Positions 42,060 through 53,755 of a stretch of DNA of 64,000 nucleotides are shown in pieces. How positions within the stretch are numbered: position 1 is the stretch's first letter; each line of letters begins with the position of its first letter. The stretch is taken from positions 992,001 through 1,056,000 of the forward strand of contig CP079859.1 in assembly GCA_019339365.1 (NCBI GenBank), given 5' to 3'. A program made the translations under genes and the position numbers. The notes below the pieces were generated by a model, which ran no database searches, had not been told where the DNA came from, and saw nothing but the letters and a program-made list of their open reading frames with translations. Origin of the DNA: Vibrio neptunius. GTDB taxonomy: Bacteria; Pseudomonadota; Gammaproteobacteria; Enterobacterales; Vibrionaceae.

Positions 42060-43786
42060 GTAAAAGTAAAGTCACCGCTCCTACCAAGAAACCGGCGAAT
42101 ACAGAGAAGCCTAGCTTGATCCGTTGGCGTTTTTACTTAGTCCTATTGTTTGTTTTAGGGGCATTCTCAGCTCTGGTAGCCCGCATAGCCTACATTCAAA
42201 TCGTTGAGCCTGACAATCTCATTCAGCAGGGGGATTTACGTTCTATCCGAGCGAAAACGATTCACTCTGCTCGAGGAATCATTTCTGATCGCAATGGTGA
42301 GCCTCTCGCTGTTAGTGTGCCCGTGGAGGCGGTTTGGGCTGATCCGGCAACTATTTTTAAACGTGACGGCTTTGCTAACATGGATCGTTGGTATGCTCTG
42401 GCCGATGTTCTCGGCCTTGACCGTAAAGAAATGGTCAACAAAATCCGTCGTAACAAATCCCGCCGGTTTGTCTATCTTCAACGTCAAGTTAGCCCAGCAA
42501 TGGCTCACTATATCCGTGAACTGAAACTTGCAGGCGTTGGTCTGAAAGCTGAGTCCAGACGTTATTATCCGACAGGTGAAGTTAGTGCTCACTTAGTCGG
42601 TGTAACTGGTATTGATGGCCACGGATTGGAAGGTGTTGAGCGTAGCTATGATAAATGGCTGACGGGGGAAGCGGGTAAACGCATCATTCGTAAAGACCGA
42701 TATGGTCGGGTAGTTGAAAACATTTCATTGGAAGAGCGAGAAGAAGGTAAACCGCTCGAGCTGACAATTGATCAACGTATTCAGGCCATTGCTTATCGTT
42801 CTATCAAGCAAGCTGTAGCTGATTACCGTGCTACCTCGGGAACAGCGGTGATATTGGATGTAAAGACCGGTGCAGTGTTGGCGATGGTCAATGCTCCTTC
42901 ATACAACCCAAATAACCGTTCTGACCTTCAATCGGCCAAAATGAGAAACCGGGCCATCACTGATGCGTTTGAGCCTGGTTCAACGGTGAAACCTTTTGTT
43001 GTTTTAGCCGCGCTGGAAAACGGGGTCGCTGATAAAAATACGATCATTGATACTGGCAGTGGCATTATGCCAATTGGCGGCCAGAGAGTACGTGATACAT
43101 CCAAAGTAGGAAAAGCGGATCTAACGACGATTTTGAAAAAATCGAGTAACATCGGTGTTGCTAAGCTAGCGCTCGATATGCCTTTAGAAGCCTTGCTTGG
43201 TATGTACAGTTCTATCGGGTTTGGTGAAATGTCAGGGCTGAACCTAGTGGGTGAAACATCAGGTATTTTCCCCGATCGACGTCGTTGGTCCAAATTTGAA
43301 ATTGCAACTTTGGCATTTGGTTATGGTTTGACTATTACACCCCTTCAACTTGCGCATGCTTATGCCACACTGGGTAATTTCGGCAAGTATCAACCCATCC
43401 ATATTATCGAAAACAACCAACAGGACCTATCCCGTCAGGTGATTGATGAGAACAATGCACATATGGTGCTGAATATGTTAGAAACCGTAACTCAGCCTGG
43501 TGGTACTGCAACCAAAGCGGCGGTGCCTGGTTATCGTGTTGCAGCAAAGACAGGTACCTCACGCAAGGCGATTGCAGGGGGATATGGTGATGAGTATTTT
43601 GCCTATACCGCAGGTGTGGCGCCTGTCAGTAATCCACGCGTAGCTCTAGTGGTAGTGGTTAATGAACCTCAAGGAGACAACTACTATGGCGGTTCCGTGG
43701 CTGGCCCCGTGTTTTCTGAGATATTAAAGGGCACACTGCAGATCCTCAATGTTGCTCCTGATGAAAACAGATTTAAAGAAGAATAA
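42056..43786 (+). CDS. ftsI: Septal peptidoglycan transpeptidase (PBP3)
   Basis: 576 residues. N-terminal membrane anchor (about 27-47), PBP dimer domain, and the transpeptidase domain with Ser-309 in STVK, SSN in KKSSNIGVAK and KTGT (Lys-498). Makes septal cross-links during division and is a beta-lactam target. Ends 12 nt before murE. Confidence 0.97.
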   Translation: MSKSKVTAPTKKPANTEKPSLIRWRFYLVLLFVLGAFSALVARIAYIQIVEPDNLIQQGDLRSIRAKTIHSARGIISDRNGEPLAVSVPVEAVWADPATIFKRDGFANMDRWYALADVLGLDRKEMVNKIRRNKSRRFVYLQRQVSPAMAHYIRELKLAGVGLKAESRRYYPTGEVSAHLVGVTGIDGHGLEGVERSYDKWLTGEAGKRIIRKDRYGRVVENISLEEREEGKPLELTIDQRIQAIAYRSIKQAVADYRATSGTAVILDVKTGAVLAMVNAPSYNPNNRSDLQSAKMRNRAITDAFEPGSTVKPFVVLAALENGVADKNTIIDTGSGIMPIGGQRVRDTSKVGKADLTTILKKSSNIGVAKLALDMPLEALLGMYSSIGFGEMSGLNLVGETSGIFPDRRRWSKFEIATLAFGYGLTITPLQLAHAYATLGNFGKYQPIHIIENNQQDLSRQVIDENNAHMVLNMLETVTQPGGTATKAAVPGYRVAAKTGTSRKAIAGGYGDEYFAYTAGVAPVSNPRVALVVVVNEPQGDNYYGGSVAGPVFSEILKGTLQILNVAPDENRFKEE

Positions 43787-43798
43787 GTGAGGTGTTAG

Positions 43799-45283
43799 AT
43801 GACCAAAGAACTCACACTGGCTAATTTGCTTGCTCCTTTGGCTGACTTGTCGCCCCAGACTGGAGGTGGCATTGTTATTGAGAGACTGGTTCTCGATAGT
43901 CGTAAAGTGGTTCCTGGTTCTACCTTTGTTGCCATTAAAGGTCATGCTGTCGATGGGCGGCAGTTTATCCACTCTGCGGTTGAGCAGGGAGCCAACGCCA
44001 TTATTGCTGAAGCGGATGAGAAGGCCGTCCACGGTAAGGTGACATGGATTGGTGATGTTCCTGTGATTTACATCAAGCAGCTATCCAGCCATTTGTCTGG
44101 ACTTGCTAACCGCTTTCAACCTCTTGAGCGCAATCAACTTATCGCAGTGACAGGAACTAACGGTAAAACGACCATCACTCAGTTGATTGCTCAATGGATA
44201 GAGCTGACTGGGAAAAAAGCGGCGGTATTGGGAACGACAGGCAACGGTTTTTTAGACTCGTTGAAGCCAGCCTTGAATACAACGGGCAATGCGTTAGAAG
44301 TTCAGCAAACTTTGGTGGATTTAGAAAAACAAGGTGCACAATATACCGCGATGGAGATTTCGTCTCACGGTTTGGTTCAAGACAGAGTGAAAGCGCTCAG
44401 CTTTGCGGTTGGTGTATTCTCTAATCTCAGTCGTGATCATCTCGATTACCATGGCACAATGGAAGAGTATGCACGAGCCAAGCTATCCTTGTTTACTCAA
44501 CATGATTGCGCTCAGGCTGTGATCAATATTGATGACCCCATAGGGGAAAGCTGGATTAAACAGCTCGGCAATTGTATTCCGGTCTCTTTATCTCCGATTC
44601 AAAACGGTAATGGCGTATTTGCTAGCCATGTCGAATATTCTGAAGCGGGTATTTCGCTGAAATTTTCCGGTCAGTATGGTGAAGGCTGCTTTACAGTACC
44701 TTTGATTGGAGCATTTAATGCCAGCAATGTGCTGGTGGCTTTTACTGCGCTGCTATCTATGGGAATAGAAAAACAAGCGTTGATAGACACTGCCAGCCAA
44801 CTTAAACCTGTCTTAGGGCGTATGGAATTGTTTCAGGCAGAGGGCAAAGCCAAAGTTGTGGTTGATTATGCACATACTCCTGACGCCTTGGAGAAAGCGC
44901 TGTCTGCGCTGAGGGTCCATTGCAAAGGGAGATTGTGGGCAATATTTGGTTGTGGCGGAGATAGAGATACTGGCAAGCGCCCGATGATGGCATCAATTGG
45001 CGAAAGTTTAGCGGATGTGGTTATTCTAACGGATGATAATCCTCGCAGCGAATCGCCGTCAGCGATAGTAAAAGATATGCTGGCGGGTATGGCTTCACCT
45101 CAAAATGCCATTGTTGAACATGATCGCTATAACGCTTTAGCTCAGGCACTAAAGCACAGCAGTGGCGACGATATTATTTTGCTCGCTGGTAAAGGCCATG
45201 AAGACTACCAAGTGATGGCTAATGAAACCATTCATTACTCTGATCGCGAATCTGCCCAACGACTTCTGGAGCTAACACTATGA
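43799..45283 (+). CDS. murE: UDP-MurNAc-L-Ala-D-Glu:meso-diaminopimelate ligase
   Basis: 494 residues. Mur ligase ATP-binding motif [12 protein letters not shown]; the DNPRSE segment (DNPR) marks the meso-diaminopimelate-adding type. Third of the four amino-acid ligase steps of the cytoplasmic peptidoglycan pathway. ATGA overlap with murF. Confidence 0.97.
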   Translation: MTKELTLANLLAPLADLSPQTGGGIVIERLVLDSRKVVPGSTFVAIKGHAVDGRQFIHSAVEQGANAIIAEADEKAVHGKVTWIGDVPVIYIKQLSSHLSGLANRFQPLERNQLIAVTGTNGKTTITQLIAQWIELTGKKAAVLGTTGNGFLDSLKPALNTTGNALEVQQTLVDLEKQGAQYTAMEISSHGLVQDRVKALSFAVGVFSNLSRDHLDYHGTMEEYARAKLSLFTQHDCAQAVINIDDPIGESWIKQLGNCIPVSLSPIQNGNGVFASHVEYSEAGISLKFSGQYGEGCFTVPLIGAFNASNVLVAFTALLSMGIEKQALIDTASQLKPVLGRMELFQAEGKAKVVVDYAHTPDALEKALSALRVHCKGRLWAIFGCGGDRDTGKRPMMASIGESLADVVILTDDNPRSESPSAIVKDMLAGMASPQNAIVEHDRYNALAQALKHSSGDDIILLAGKGHEDYQVMANETIHYSDRESAQRLLELTL

Positions 45284-46638
45284 TTACTCTAATGCTGTCC
45301 CAACTTGTTGATGTACTGGACGCCCAACTCATCGGTGACGATACTGCTATTCAATCTGTCTCAACGGATACGAGGACGATTGAGTCAGGGTCTCTATTTG
45401 TCGCATTGGTGGGTGAACGATTTGATGCCCATGACTTTGCAGGTCAGGCTGTCACGTCTGGAGCGAGTGCGTTGTTGGTGAGCAAAGCGGTCGACGTTCA
45501 GGTGCCTCAGTTGTTGGTTGAAAACACCAAGGTTGCACTGGGTAAGCTGGGTCAGTTTGTTCATCAAGTGTGTCAAACGCCAACTGTAGCGATTACAGGA
45601 AGCTGCGGCAAAACGACAGTCAAAGAAATGGTCGCCAGTATTATGAGCCAGCAAGGCCAAGTGCTGTATACCGCTGGCAACTTTAACAATGATATCGGTG
45701 TTCCACTAACTTTGCTGCGTTCTCAACCGGAAGATGACTTTGCCGTCATTGAATTGGGTGCCAACCATATTGGAGAGATTGCTTACACGACACAACTGGT
45801 TAGCCCAGATGTCGCATTGGTGAATAACGTTGCAGCTGCGCACTTGGAAGGTTTCGGCTCAATGGATGGCGTTAAACGTGCTAAAGGTGAAATTTATCAG
45901 GGGCTTAAACCAGGTTCTGTCGCTATTGTAAACCTAGATAGCCATGGTGGAGATTACTGGCGAGAAGTACTGTCTGACAAAACGGTGAAGACATTTTCAC
46001 TGTGTGATAACAGTGCGGAATATAAAGCGCGTAATGTAACAATGAATGTGAATGGTGAGGCATCCTTTACCGTTGAGGCACCGGATACATCATTTGATGT
46101 CAAGCTGGGGATGATCGGTCAGCACAATGTAGCAAATGCACTCGCAGCAGTAGCTTTATCAATAGAGCTGGGGGCAACATCAGAGATGATCTCATCAGGT
46201 CTAGCCAACTTATCAAAAGTGAAAGGTCGAGTTGAAACGATTGAGCTAAGCGATAGCATAAGGCTGATTGATGATAGTTATAACGCCAGCGTCCCTGCTA
46301 TGAAAGCAGCTGCAGATCTATTAAATAGCTTCGACGGCATACGGTGGTTGATTTTGGGCAATATGGCGGAGTTAGGTGATGAAAGTCTTGCACTTCACCG
46401 CCAAGTCGGTGAACATGCGGCCCCATTTAAATTTGAATATGTGCTTACTTACGGTGCTGATACTCAAGCGATCAGCGATGTGTGCAAGGGTAAGCACTTT
46501 GATACTCATGACAGCATGATTGAGTTTATTGAGCAGCAGCTCAACCTGAATACTGGCTCTCAGACATTACTGGTTAAAGGAGCAAACAGTGCAGGCATGA
46601 GCAAGATCGCGGCTGCTTTGAAGGAGATGTATACATGA
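45280..46638 (+). CDS. murF: UDP-MurNAc-tripeptide:D-Ala-D-Ala ligase
   Basis: 452 residues with ATP-binding [11 protein letters not shown] and the family segments [12 protein letters not shown] and [16 protein letters not shown]. Adds the D-Ala-D-Ala dipeptide. ATGA overlap with mraY. No ddl gene lies in this cluster, so the dipeptide must be made from elsewhere. Confidence 0.97.
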   Translation: MITLMLSQLVDVLDAQLIGDDTAIQSVSTDTRTIESGSLFVALVGERFDAHDFAGQAVTSGASALLVSKAVDVQVPQLLVENTKVALGKLGQFVHQVCQTPTVAITGSCGKTTVKEMVASIMSQQGQVLYTAGNFNNDIGVPLTLLRSQPEDDFAVIELGANHIGEIAYTTQLVSPDVALVNNVAAAHLEGFGSMDGVKRAKGEIYQGLKPGSVAIVNLDSHGGDYWREVLSDKTVKTFSLCDNSAEYKARNVTMNVNGEASFTVEAPDTSFDVKLGMIGQHNVANALAAVALSIELGATSEMISSGLANLSKVKGRVETIELSDSIRLIDDSYNASVPAMKAAADLLNSFDGIRWLILGNMAELGDESLALHRQVGEHAAPFKFEYVLTYGADTQAISDVCKGKHFDTHDSMIEFIEQQLNLNTGSQTLLVKGANSAGMSKIAAALKEMYT

Positions 46639-47717
46639 TCATTTGGCTTGCAGAGCTCCTACAGCCATACTTTTCATTCTTCCGTTTGTTCGAATACTTA
46701 TCGTTTCGGGCTATCATAAGTGTGTTGACTGCGTTAGGCATATCACTTTGGATGGGGCCGCTCATGATTCGCCGTTTACAGATGCTTCAAATTGGTCAGG
46801 TCGTGCGCAACGAAGGTCCAGAGTCTCACTTCAGTAAACGTGGGACCCCGACAATGGGGGGAATCATGATCCTGACTGCCATAGTGACGACGGTTTTACT
46901 TTGGACTGATCTCTCTAATCCATACGTTTGGGCGGTGCTGGCTGTTCTGATTGGCTATGGTGCTATCGGTTTTGTCGATGATTACCGAAAAGTTGTGCGT
47001 AAAAATACCGATGGACTTATTGCGCGCTGGAAATACTTTTGGCAATCGGCTATTGCATTGGTTGTTGCCTTCAGCTTGTATGCGTATGGAAATGAAACTT
47101 CGGCGACTCAACTGGTTGTGCCTTTCTTCAAAGACATCATGCCTCAACTTGGCCTGATGTACATTGTTTTGACTTACTTCGTTATTGTTGGCACTAGTAA
47201 TGCCGTTAACTTGACCGACGGTCTTGATGGCTTAGCCATTATGCCTACAGTCTTGGTCGCAGCAGGCTTTGCCGCGATTGCTTGGGCTACTGGCAATGTT
47301 AACTTCGCCAATTACCTCCATATTCCTCACGTTCCTCACGCTTCTGAGCTGGTGGTCGTTTGTACGGCAATAGTCGGTGCAGGGTTAGGTTTTTTATGGT
47401 TTAACACGTATCCAGCCCAAGTCTTTATGGGCGATGTTGGTTCACTGGCACTAGGTGGTGCACTGGGCACAATTGCAGTGCTTGTTCGCCAAGAGTTTGT
47501 GTTAGTTATCATGGGAGGGGTATTTGTCATGGAAACTCTGTCGGTGATTCTTCAAGTTGGTTCCTACAAGTTACGTGGTCAGCGTATTTTCCGTATGGCT
47601 CCAATTCATCATCACTACGAGCTTAAGGGCTGGCCCGAACCACGTGTTATTGTACGCTTCTGGATCATTTCTATCGTTCTGGTCCTTGTAGGTTTAGCAA
47701 CACTCAAAGTACGTTAG
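46635..47717 (+). CDS. mraY: Phospho-N-acetylmuramoyl-pentapeptide transferase (MraY)
   Basis: 360-residue polytopic inner-membrane enzyme (about ten helices) making lipid I from UDP-MurNAc-pentapeptide and undecaprenyl phosphate. Motifs: [33 protein letters not shown] and [12 protein letters not shown]. Confidence 0.97.
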   Translation: MIIWLAELLQPYFSFFRLFEYLSFRAIISVLTALGISLWMGPLMIRRLQMLQIGQVVRNEGPESHFSKRGTPTMGGIMILTAIVTTVLLWTDLSNPYVWAVLAVLIGYGAIGFVDDYRKVVRKNTDGLIARWKYFWQSAIALVVAFSLYAYGNETSATQLVVPFFKDIMPQLGLMYIVLTYFVIVGTSNAVNLTDGLDGLAIMPTVLVAAGFAAIAWATGNVNFANYLHIPHVPHASELVVVCTAIVGAGLGFLWFNTYPAQVFMGDVGSLALGGALGTIAVLVRQEFVLVIMGGVFVMETLSVILQVGSYKLRGQRIFRMAPIHHHYELKGWPEPRVIVRFWIISIVLVLVGLATLKVR

Positions 47718-47729
47718 GGAAATCAGAAT

Positions 47730-49055
47730 TTGACTATGGATCGTTGGCAGAACATAGAGAGTGTTGTCGTTGTGGGGCTCGGTATTACTGGGCTCTCGGT
47801 TGTTAAATACTTGGTAAAATTACCTTACTATTTAACCATTCGCGTCATCGATACACGCGATAACCCACCGGGTAGTGAAGCGCTACCTGAGGGAGTTGAA
47901 CTTCATTCTGGTGGTTGGAACTTGGACTGGTTGATGGCAGCCGATTTGATCGTCGCCAATCCTGGTATTGCGCTGACCAATCCAGAAATTCAACATGCTA
48001 TAGACTCTAATATTCGCGTAGTTGGTGATATAGAGCTGTTCGCTTGGCAGGTAGATAAGCCAGTTTTGGCAATAACAGGCTCAAACGGTAAGAGCACTGT
48101 GACCGATTTGACGGGTGTGGTCGCCAATGCCGCGGGAGTAAAAACTGCCATTGGCGGTAATATTGGTGTACCTGCGTTGGACTTGCTTGAGCAAGAAGCC
48201 GAATTGTATGTGCTTGAGTTATCCAGTTTTCAGTTGGAAACAACATCTAGCCTAAGTCTTAAAGCGGCGGCCTTCTTAAATCTGTCTGAGGATCATATGG
48301 ATCGCTATGACGGTATGGAAGACTATCGTCAGGCTAAACTTCGCATTTTTGATAATGCTCAGGCATGTATTGTCAATGCAGATGATCTCGCTACCTATCC
48401 AGACAAGGATCATGCCCCTCTCGTCGAATTTAGCCTAGAAAAAAATTGCGAGTTCCATATCAAAGTCGTGGATGGAAGAGAGTACTTGTGTCACCAAAAT
48501 GTAAAAATATTGGCGTCTGATGAGCTTAACCTAGTGGGAAGACACAATTTAGCTAATGCATTAGTTGTCTTTGCCTTACTCGAACAAGCCGGTATTGCTA
48601 TTTCTCTCGGAATAGATGCACTTAGGACTTACAGCGGCCTGACACATCGATGTCAGGTAGTCATGGATAATCAGGGTGTTAAGTGGGTCAACGATTCCAA
48701 AGCTACCAACTTAGCAAGTACATTGGCAGCACTTTCCGGTTTAACTCTCTCTGGCAGACTGTATTTGTTAGTCGGTGGTGACGGAAAAGGGGCGGATTTT
48801 TCTGAATTAGCGTCAGTATTGAGTCCATTGAACGTTCAGCTATGTTGTTTTGGAGCTGACGGCGATAAGTTTCTGCCGTTACATCCAGACGCCAAACGAT
48901 TTGAGACTCTTGAAGAGATTGTAAAATGGGTCAGCTTACAGGTCGAGCCAGGAGATATGGTTATGTTGTCTCCTGCATGTGCGAGCTTTGATCAGTTTAA
49001 GAATTTTATGGCACGTGGTGAGGCTTTTGCTGCCCTCGCTAAGCAATATGCTTAA
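47730..49055 (+). CDS. murD: UDP-MurNAc-L-alanine:D-glutamate ligase
   Basis: About 441 residues. N-terminal Rossmann-like [13 protein letters not shown]-binding [12 protein letters not shown], and the C-terminal [11 protein letters not shown]. The start is either TTG 47730, eight bases after AGGGAA, or ATG 47736 ([16 protein letters not shown]); spacing favours the first, homologues the second. It comes before ftsW after 49 nt. Confidence 0.95.
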   Translation: MTMDRWQNIESVVVVGLGITGLSVVKYLVKLPYYLTIRVIDTRDNPPGSEALPEGVELHSGGWNLDWLMAADLIVANPGIALTNPEIQHAIDSNIRVVGDIELFAWQVDKPVLAITGSNGKSTVTDLTGVVANAAGVKTAIGGNIGVPALDLLEQEAELYVLELSSFQLETTSSLSLKAAAFLNLSEDHMDRYDGMEDYRQAKLRIFDNAQACIVNADDLATYPDKDHAPLVEFSLEKNCEFHIKVVDGREYLCHQNVKILASDELNLVGRHNLANALVVFALLEQAGIAISLGIDALRTYSGLTHRCQVVMDNQGVKWVNDSKATNLASTLAALSGLTLSGRLYLLVGGDGKGADFSELASVLSPLNVQLCCFGADGDKFLPLHPDAKRFETLEEIVKWVSLQVEPGDMVMLSPACASFDQFKNFMARGEAFAALAKQYA

Positions 49056-49104
49056 TTGAACCGACTGGAATGCAGATAAGACACTTATTTTCGACTACCA
49101 AACT

Positions 49105-50268
49105 GTGGATGACAACCTCGTCTCCAGAGGCCTTTTTGACCGTCAATTGGTGTGGATCTCTTTAGGTTTGATGTTAACTGGTTTAGTGATGGTGACTTCA
49201 GCCTCATTCCCGATCAGCTCACGTTTAACAGATCAACCGTTCCATTTTATGTTTCGCCATGCTGTCTTTTTGCTACTGGCATTGTCTACAGCTAGCGTCA
49301 TTTTGCAGGTGCCGCTGAGAAAATGGTCTCAGTACAGTTCTGTGTTGCTTGGGCTATCTTTCTTTCTGTTAGTGGTTGTACTCGTGGCGGGTAAATCGGT
49401 TAATGGTGCTTCCCGCTGGATACCCCTGGGGCTGTTTAACCTTCAACCAGCTGAGATTGCCAAGCTGTCTCTGTTTATCTATATGTCCGATTACTTAGTC
49501 CGCAAACACGAAGAAGTTCGATCCAGCTTTTTTGGTGGTTTTATCAAACCCATTATAGTGTTTGGCACCCTTGCAAGTTTGCTGTTGCTTCAACCGGATC
49601 TTGGTACTGTCATTGTAATGCTTGTTACCTTGTTTGGTATGCTTTTTATTGCTGGGGCAAAGCTCACTCAGTTTTTGGCACTGATGGTCGTAGGGATTGT
49701 CTCTGTTGTTGGACTTATTTTAGTCGAGCCTTATCGAATGCGTCGTGTGACGTCATTTCTTGATCCTTGGGAAGATCCGTTTGGTAGTGGTTACCAGCTA
49801 ACTCAGTCACTGATGGCGTTTGGTCGAGGTGAATGGTTTGGTCAGGGGCTGGGTAATTCGATTCAGAAGTTAGAGTATTTGCCAGAAGCACACACAGATT
49901 TTGTATTTGCAGTACTAGCTGAAGAATTGGGTTTTGTTGGTGTAGTACTGGTTTTAATGCTGATTTTTAGTCTGGTGGTTAAAGCGATTCTGATAGGCCG
50001 TAAAGCCTTTGAACACGATTTATTGTTTGGAGGTTACTTAGCGTTTGGAATCGGAATTTGGTTCGCTTTTCAGACTTTGGTTAATGTTGGCGCTGCGGCT
50101 GGTATGGTACCAACGAAAGGCCTGACGTTACCCTTGATTAGTTACGGTGGTTCCAGTCTGATTATAATGTCGACAGCCGTCGCGATATTGCTCCGTATAG
50201 ATCATGAATGTCGATTGATCGCATTGCATAGCGAGCAGCAACAGAAAGAAGAAAATGAAAGAGAATAA
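49105..50268 (+). CDS. ftsW: Septal peptidoglycan polymerase FtsW (SEDS family)
   Basis: 387 residues, about ten transmembrane helices; makes septal glycan with FtsI. Motifs: [20 protein letters not shown] and SYGGSSLI near the end. The only in-frame start after the upstream stop is GTG 49105, without a clear ribosome binding site. Overlaps murG by 14 nt. Confidence 0.95.
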   Translation: MDDNLVSRGLFDRQLVWISLGLMLTGLVMVTSASFPISSRLTDQPFHFMFRHAVFLLLALSTASVILQVPLRKWSQYSSVLLGLSFFLLVVVLVAGKSVNGASRWIPLGLFNLQPAEIAKLSLFIYMSDYLVRKHEEVRSSFFGGFIKPIIVFGTLASLLLLQPDLGTVIVMLVTLFGMLFIAGAKLTQFLALMVVGIVSVVGLILVEPYRMRRVTSFLDPWEDPFGSGYQLTQSLMAFGRGEWFGQGLGNSIQKLEYLPEAHTDFVFAVLAEELGFVGVVLVLMLIFSLVVKAILIGRKAFEHDLLFGGYLAFGIGIWFAFQTLVNVGAAAGMVPTKGLTLPLISYGGSSLIIMSTAVAILLRIDHECRLIALHSEQQQKEENERE

Positions 50269-51316
50269 ACGATTAATGGTGATGGCCGGAGGCACTGGTG
50301 GTCACGTTTTTCCTGGATTGGCTGTCGCGAAGAAGCTTCAGCAGCAAGGATGGGAAATTCGTTGGCTTGGAACGGCCGATCGTATGGAAGCGGAACTGGT
50401 ACCTAAGCACGGTATTGATATTGACTTTATTAAAGTCAAAGGATTACGTGGTCAGGGACTGAGTAGACTTATCAAAGCGCCTTTTCAAATTGCGAATGCT
50501 ATACTGCAAGCAAAGAAACATATGCAACGATGGCAGCCTGATGCTGTGCTTGGAATGGGCGGATACGTTAGCGGTCCAGGTGGTATTGCGGCTAAGATAT
50601 TAGGAATACCGGTTATTCTGCATGAGCAAAATGCGGTGGCAGGACTCACTAACCAGTGGCTATCGCGCATTGCATCTAAGGTTTTTCAAGCATTTCCAGG
50701 GGCTTTCCCAAATGCTGAGGTGGTCGGTAATCCTGTTCGCGAGGATGTGGTAGCATTGCCCTGCCCACAACAGAGAATGATGGAGCGCGATGGGAAAATC
50801 CGTATCCTAGTGATGGGTGGGAGCCAAGGCGCGAAAATCCTCAATACTACAATGCCGGAAGTCATGTCTAGGTTAGGCTCTAAGTATGAAATTCGCCATC
50901 AGGCAGGTAGAAATAATCACTTAGAAGTGTCTGCGGCATACCAAGCTTTTAATGTTGAAAATGCTCAGGCAATAGAATTCATTGATGATGTTGCACAAGC
51001 TTATGCATGGGCAGATTTGTTAGTGTGTCGCTCGGGAGCTCTGACGGTTTCCGAAGTGTCGGCTGCTGGAGTCGGCGCTGTGTTTATTCCATTTATGCAC
51101 AAAGACAGGCAGCAAGCATTGAACGCCGATCACTTAGTTGAATGTGGTGCAGCAAAAATGATTGAGCAACCTGACCTCACCATCGAAAAATTAACTGAAC
51201 AAATTCACCAGTTGGATCGCACGAAGCTACTTGAGATGGCACAAAGTGCCCGAACTGCTGCCAAGTTAGATGCCGATACCAAAGTCGCTGAAGCTATCAT
51301 TGCGCTCGCGAATTAA
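50255..51316 (+). CDS. murG: UDP-GlcNAc:lipid I N-acetylglucosaminyltransferase
   Basis: 353 residues, GT-B fold membrane-associated enzyme making lipid [14 protein letters not shown] at the N-terminus, [23 protein letters not shown] and [10 protein letters not shown] are all present. Starts inside ftsW. Confidence 0.97.
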   Translation: MKENKRLMVMAGGTGGHVFPGLAVAKKLQQQGWEIRWLGTADRMEAELVPKHGIDIDFIKVKGLRGQGLSRLIKAPFQIANAILQAKKHMQRWQPDAVLGMGGYVSGPGGIAAKILGIPVILHEQNAVAGLTNQWLSRIASKVFQAFPGAFPNAEVVGNPVREDVVALPCPQQRMMERDGKIRILVMGGSQGAKILNTTMPEVMSRLGSKYEIRHQAGRNNHLEVSAAYQAFNVENAQAIEFIDDVAQAYAWADLLVCRSGALTVSEVSAAGVGAVFIPFMHKDRQQALNADHLVECGAAKMIEQPDLTIEKLTEQIHQLDRTKLLEMAQSARTAAKLDADTKVAEAIIALAN

Positions 51317-51328
51317 AGAGAAATATTC

Positions 51329-52789
51329 ATGACAATTCAACATACCCAAGATTTAGCGCAAATTCGAGCCATGGTACCAGAAATGCGCCGTGTCAAATGT
51401 ATTCATTTTATCGGTATCGGTGGCGCAGGAATGAGTGGGATCGCTGAGGTTCTCCTCAATGAAGGTTATCAAATTACTGGTTCTGACTTAGCTGAAAACC
51501 CTGTCACTGAGCGACTTGCTAAAAAAGGTGCGACGATTTTTATTGGTCATACTGAAGATAACGTTCAGCAAGCAAGTGTTGTCGTTGTCTCGACCGCTAT
51601 CAATGAAGAAAATCCTGAGATTAAAGCAGCAAGAACAGCGCGGATACCTGTTGTGCGCCGTGCGGAAATGTTGGCGGAACTTATGCGTTTCCGTCACGGT
51701 ATTGCCGTGGCTGGTACTCATGGTAAAACCACGACGACTGCACTGGTTACTCAAATTTATTCTGAAGCAGGCCTCGATCCTACCTTTGTCAACGGGGGCT
51801 TAGTTAAGAGCGCTGGCACGAATGCACGTCTTGGTTCGAGTCGTATCCTAATCGCTGAAGCGGACGAAAGCGATGCGTCTTTTCTTCATCTTCAACCTAT
51901 GGTGAGTATCGTAACCAATATCGAAGCCGATCATATGGATACCTACGGCGGAGACTTTGAAACTCTAAAGCAAACATTCATCGATTTTCTTCACAATTTG
52001 CCTTTTTATGGGCAAGCGATTGTGTGTATTGATGATCCGGTAGTTCGAGATTTGATCCCGAGAATGAGTCGACAAGTCATCACTTATGGCTTTTCTGAAG
52101 ACGCAGATGTTCGTATTGAAAACTACCGCCAGGAAGGCCAGCAGGGACAATTTACCGTGGTGCGTAAAGGGCGTGTAAATCTGGATATTACACTGAATAT
52201 TCCTGGCCGCCACAATGCACTTAATGCTTCTGCGGCGATTGCCGTTGCGACGGAAGATGATATAGACGATAAAGCTATCTTACGTGCTATGGCCGGAACG
52301 CAAGGAACAGGACGCCGCTTTGAACACCTTGGCGAGTTTGATACAGGCAATGGCAGCGCTATGTTGGTGGATGACTATGGTCATCACCCGACCGAAGTAG
52401 ATGTCACAATTCATGCTGCTCGCAATGGCTGGCAAGACAAGCGTTTGGTGATGATCTTTCAACCCCATCGTTATAGTCGAACGCGGGATTTGTACGATGA
52501 TTTTGCTAATGTGCTAGAGCAAGTCGATGTTCTTTTGATGCTCGACGTTTACTCTGCCGGTGAGAAACCAATTGCTGGAGCTGACAGTCGTGACTTATGC
52601 CGCACTATTCGTAGTAGAGGTAAAATTGACCCCATTTTTGTCTCAGATAGTTACACTTTACCCTCTGTTTTAGCGAATGTTTTGCAAGATGGTGACTTGG
52701 TACTAACGCAAGGTGCTGGAGATATTGGCAAAGTAGCCAAGCAGCTAGCTGCTTTTGAATTAAGTATCGATAAGATGCAAATGGCATGA
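51329..52789 (+). CDS. murC: UDP-N-acetylmuramate:L-alanine ligase
   Basis: 486 residues; first of the amino-acid ligases. [19 protein letters not shown]-binding [20 protein letters not shown] and [10 protein letters not shown]. 183 nt gap to ftsQ, in which the cluster carries a second promoter. Confidence 0.97.
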   Translation: MTIQHTQDLAQIRAMVPEMRRVKCIHFIGIGGAGMSGIAEVLLNEGYQITGSDLAENPVTERLAKKGATIFIGHTEDNVQQASVVVVSTAINEENPEIKAARTARIPVVRRAEMLAELMRFRHGIAVAGTHGKTTTTALVTQIYSEAGLDPTFVNGGLVKSAGTNARLGSSRILIAEADESDASFLHLQPMVSIVTNIEADHMDTYGGDFETLKQTFIDFLHNLPFYGQAIVCIDDPVVRDLIPRMSRQVITYGFSEDADVRIENYRQEGQQGQFTVVRKGRVNLDITLNIPGRHNALNASAAIAVATEDDIDDKAILRAMAGTQGTGRRFEHLGEFDTGNGSAMLVDDYGHHPTEVDVTIHAARNGWQDKRLVMIFQPHRYSRTRDLYDDFANVLEQVDVLLMLDVYSAGEKPIAGADSRDLCRTIRSRGKIDPIFVSDSYTLPSVLANVLQDGDLVLTQGAGDIGKVAKQLAAFELSIDKMQMA

Positions 52790-52858
52790 TTTAAATATGA
52801 GATTTCGATTAATTCGATTAATTAATGCAATTAAAGTGCGATTTCTCAATTTCAGTGT

Positions 52859-52886
52859 TTGATACTTTCAATGACGCCAGTATAAT
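52859..52886 (+). promoter_or_regulatory. Probable internal promoter before ftsQAZ
   Basis: TTGATA (52859-52864), 16-bp spacer and consensus TATAAT (52881-52886), about 90 nt before ftsQ. It lies in the only sizeable gap of the dcw cluster, where E. coli has ddlB, so it likely adds expression to ftsQAZ. Confidence 0.7.
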
Positions 52887-52972
52887 CCGAAGGTTAAAGT
52901 AATTGCTTTTGCCTTTTTTACGAAAAATGAGATAGGGATTAGAGTTGCGAACTGATAGTAGGGACAGCGGAC

Positions 52973-53755
52973 TTGATTGAAAGTGCTGTGAATGAAGGCC
53001 GTCGTTTTACTGACTCACCACGAGTGAAAAAGCACACCTTTGGCGGTGCATTTTTGCTGGTGGTTTTGATGTTGATAGGGTCTACCCTTTATGCCACGTT
53101 ATCTTGGATGTGGGATGATAAGCGTCTACCTTTATCTCACATCGTTTTAGAGGGGGATTTGAAATACGTTTCCCCTCTCGACGTTCAGCGCGCGTTCGCT
53201 AGGTTACAGCATGTCGGTACTTTTATGTCACAAGATGTGAAAGTACTTCAGGATACGGTTGAGGCTATTCCTTGGGTTTCGCATGCATCGATTCGTAAAC
53301 AGTGGCCAGATACTGTAAAAGTTTTTCTGACCGAGTATAAAGCGGTCGCTATCTGGAATGGTAATGAGCTGCTCAATAGTCGGGGGTTGGTATTTAATGG
53401 AGATATTGGCAAGTTAGAGGAAGAGCGAGTTAAGCTCTATGGCCCCATAGGCACGAACCAAGAAGTCTTGGATATATGGCAACAAATCAATCCTCAATTT
53501 GCAGTATTAAACCTAAAAATCTCTTCGTTATTACTGAATGAACGCCGTGCATGGCAGATTATCCTTGATAACGGTATCAGGCTAGAACTAGGTAAAGAAT
53601 CTTTAGAAGAGAGGGTGGAAAGATTCCTCTCTTTGTACAAAAACTTAGGTAGTGACTCCCAAAGAGTCAGTTATATTGACCTCAGGTATGATACGGGAGC
53701 TTCCGTTGGGTGGTTCCCTGAGCAAGATTTAGAACAAGAGAGCACAGATGACTAA
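52973..53755 (+). CDS. ftsQ: Cell division protein FtsQ
   Basis: 260 residues, bitopic, with one membrane helix (about 25-45), a POTRA domain (about 58-130) and a beta domain. Links FtsB/FtsL to the divisome. The start is TTG 52973, after GGGAC, because no ATG is available upstream in frame; GTG 52988 is the alternative. Overlaps ftsA by 8 nt. Confidence 0.93.
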   Translation: MIESAVNEGRRFTDSPRVKKHTFGGAFLLVVLMLIGSTLYATLSWMWDDKRLPLSHIVLEGDLKYVSPLDVQRAFARLQHVGTFMSQDVKVLQDTVEAIPWVSHASIRKQWPDTVKVFLTEYKAVAIWNGNELLNSRGLVFNGDIGKLEEERVKLYGPIGTNQEVLDIWQQINPQFAVLNLKISSLLLNERRAWQIILDNGIRLELGKESLEERVERFLSLYKNLGSDSQRVSYIDLRYDTGASVGWFPEQDLEQESTDD

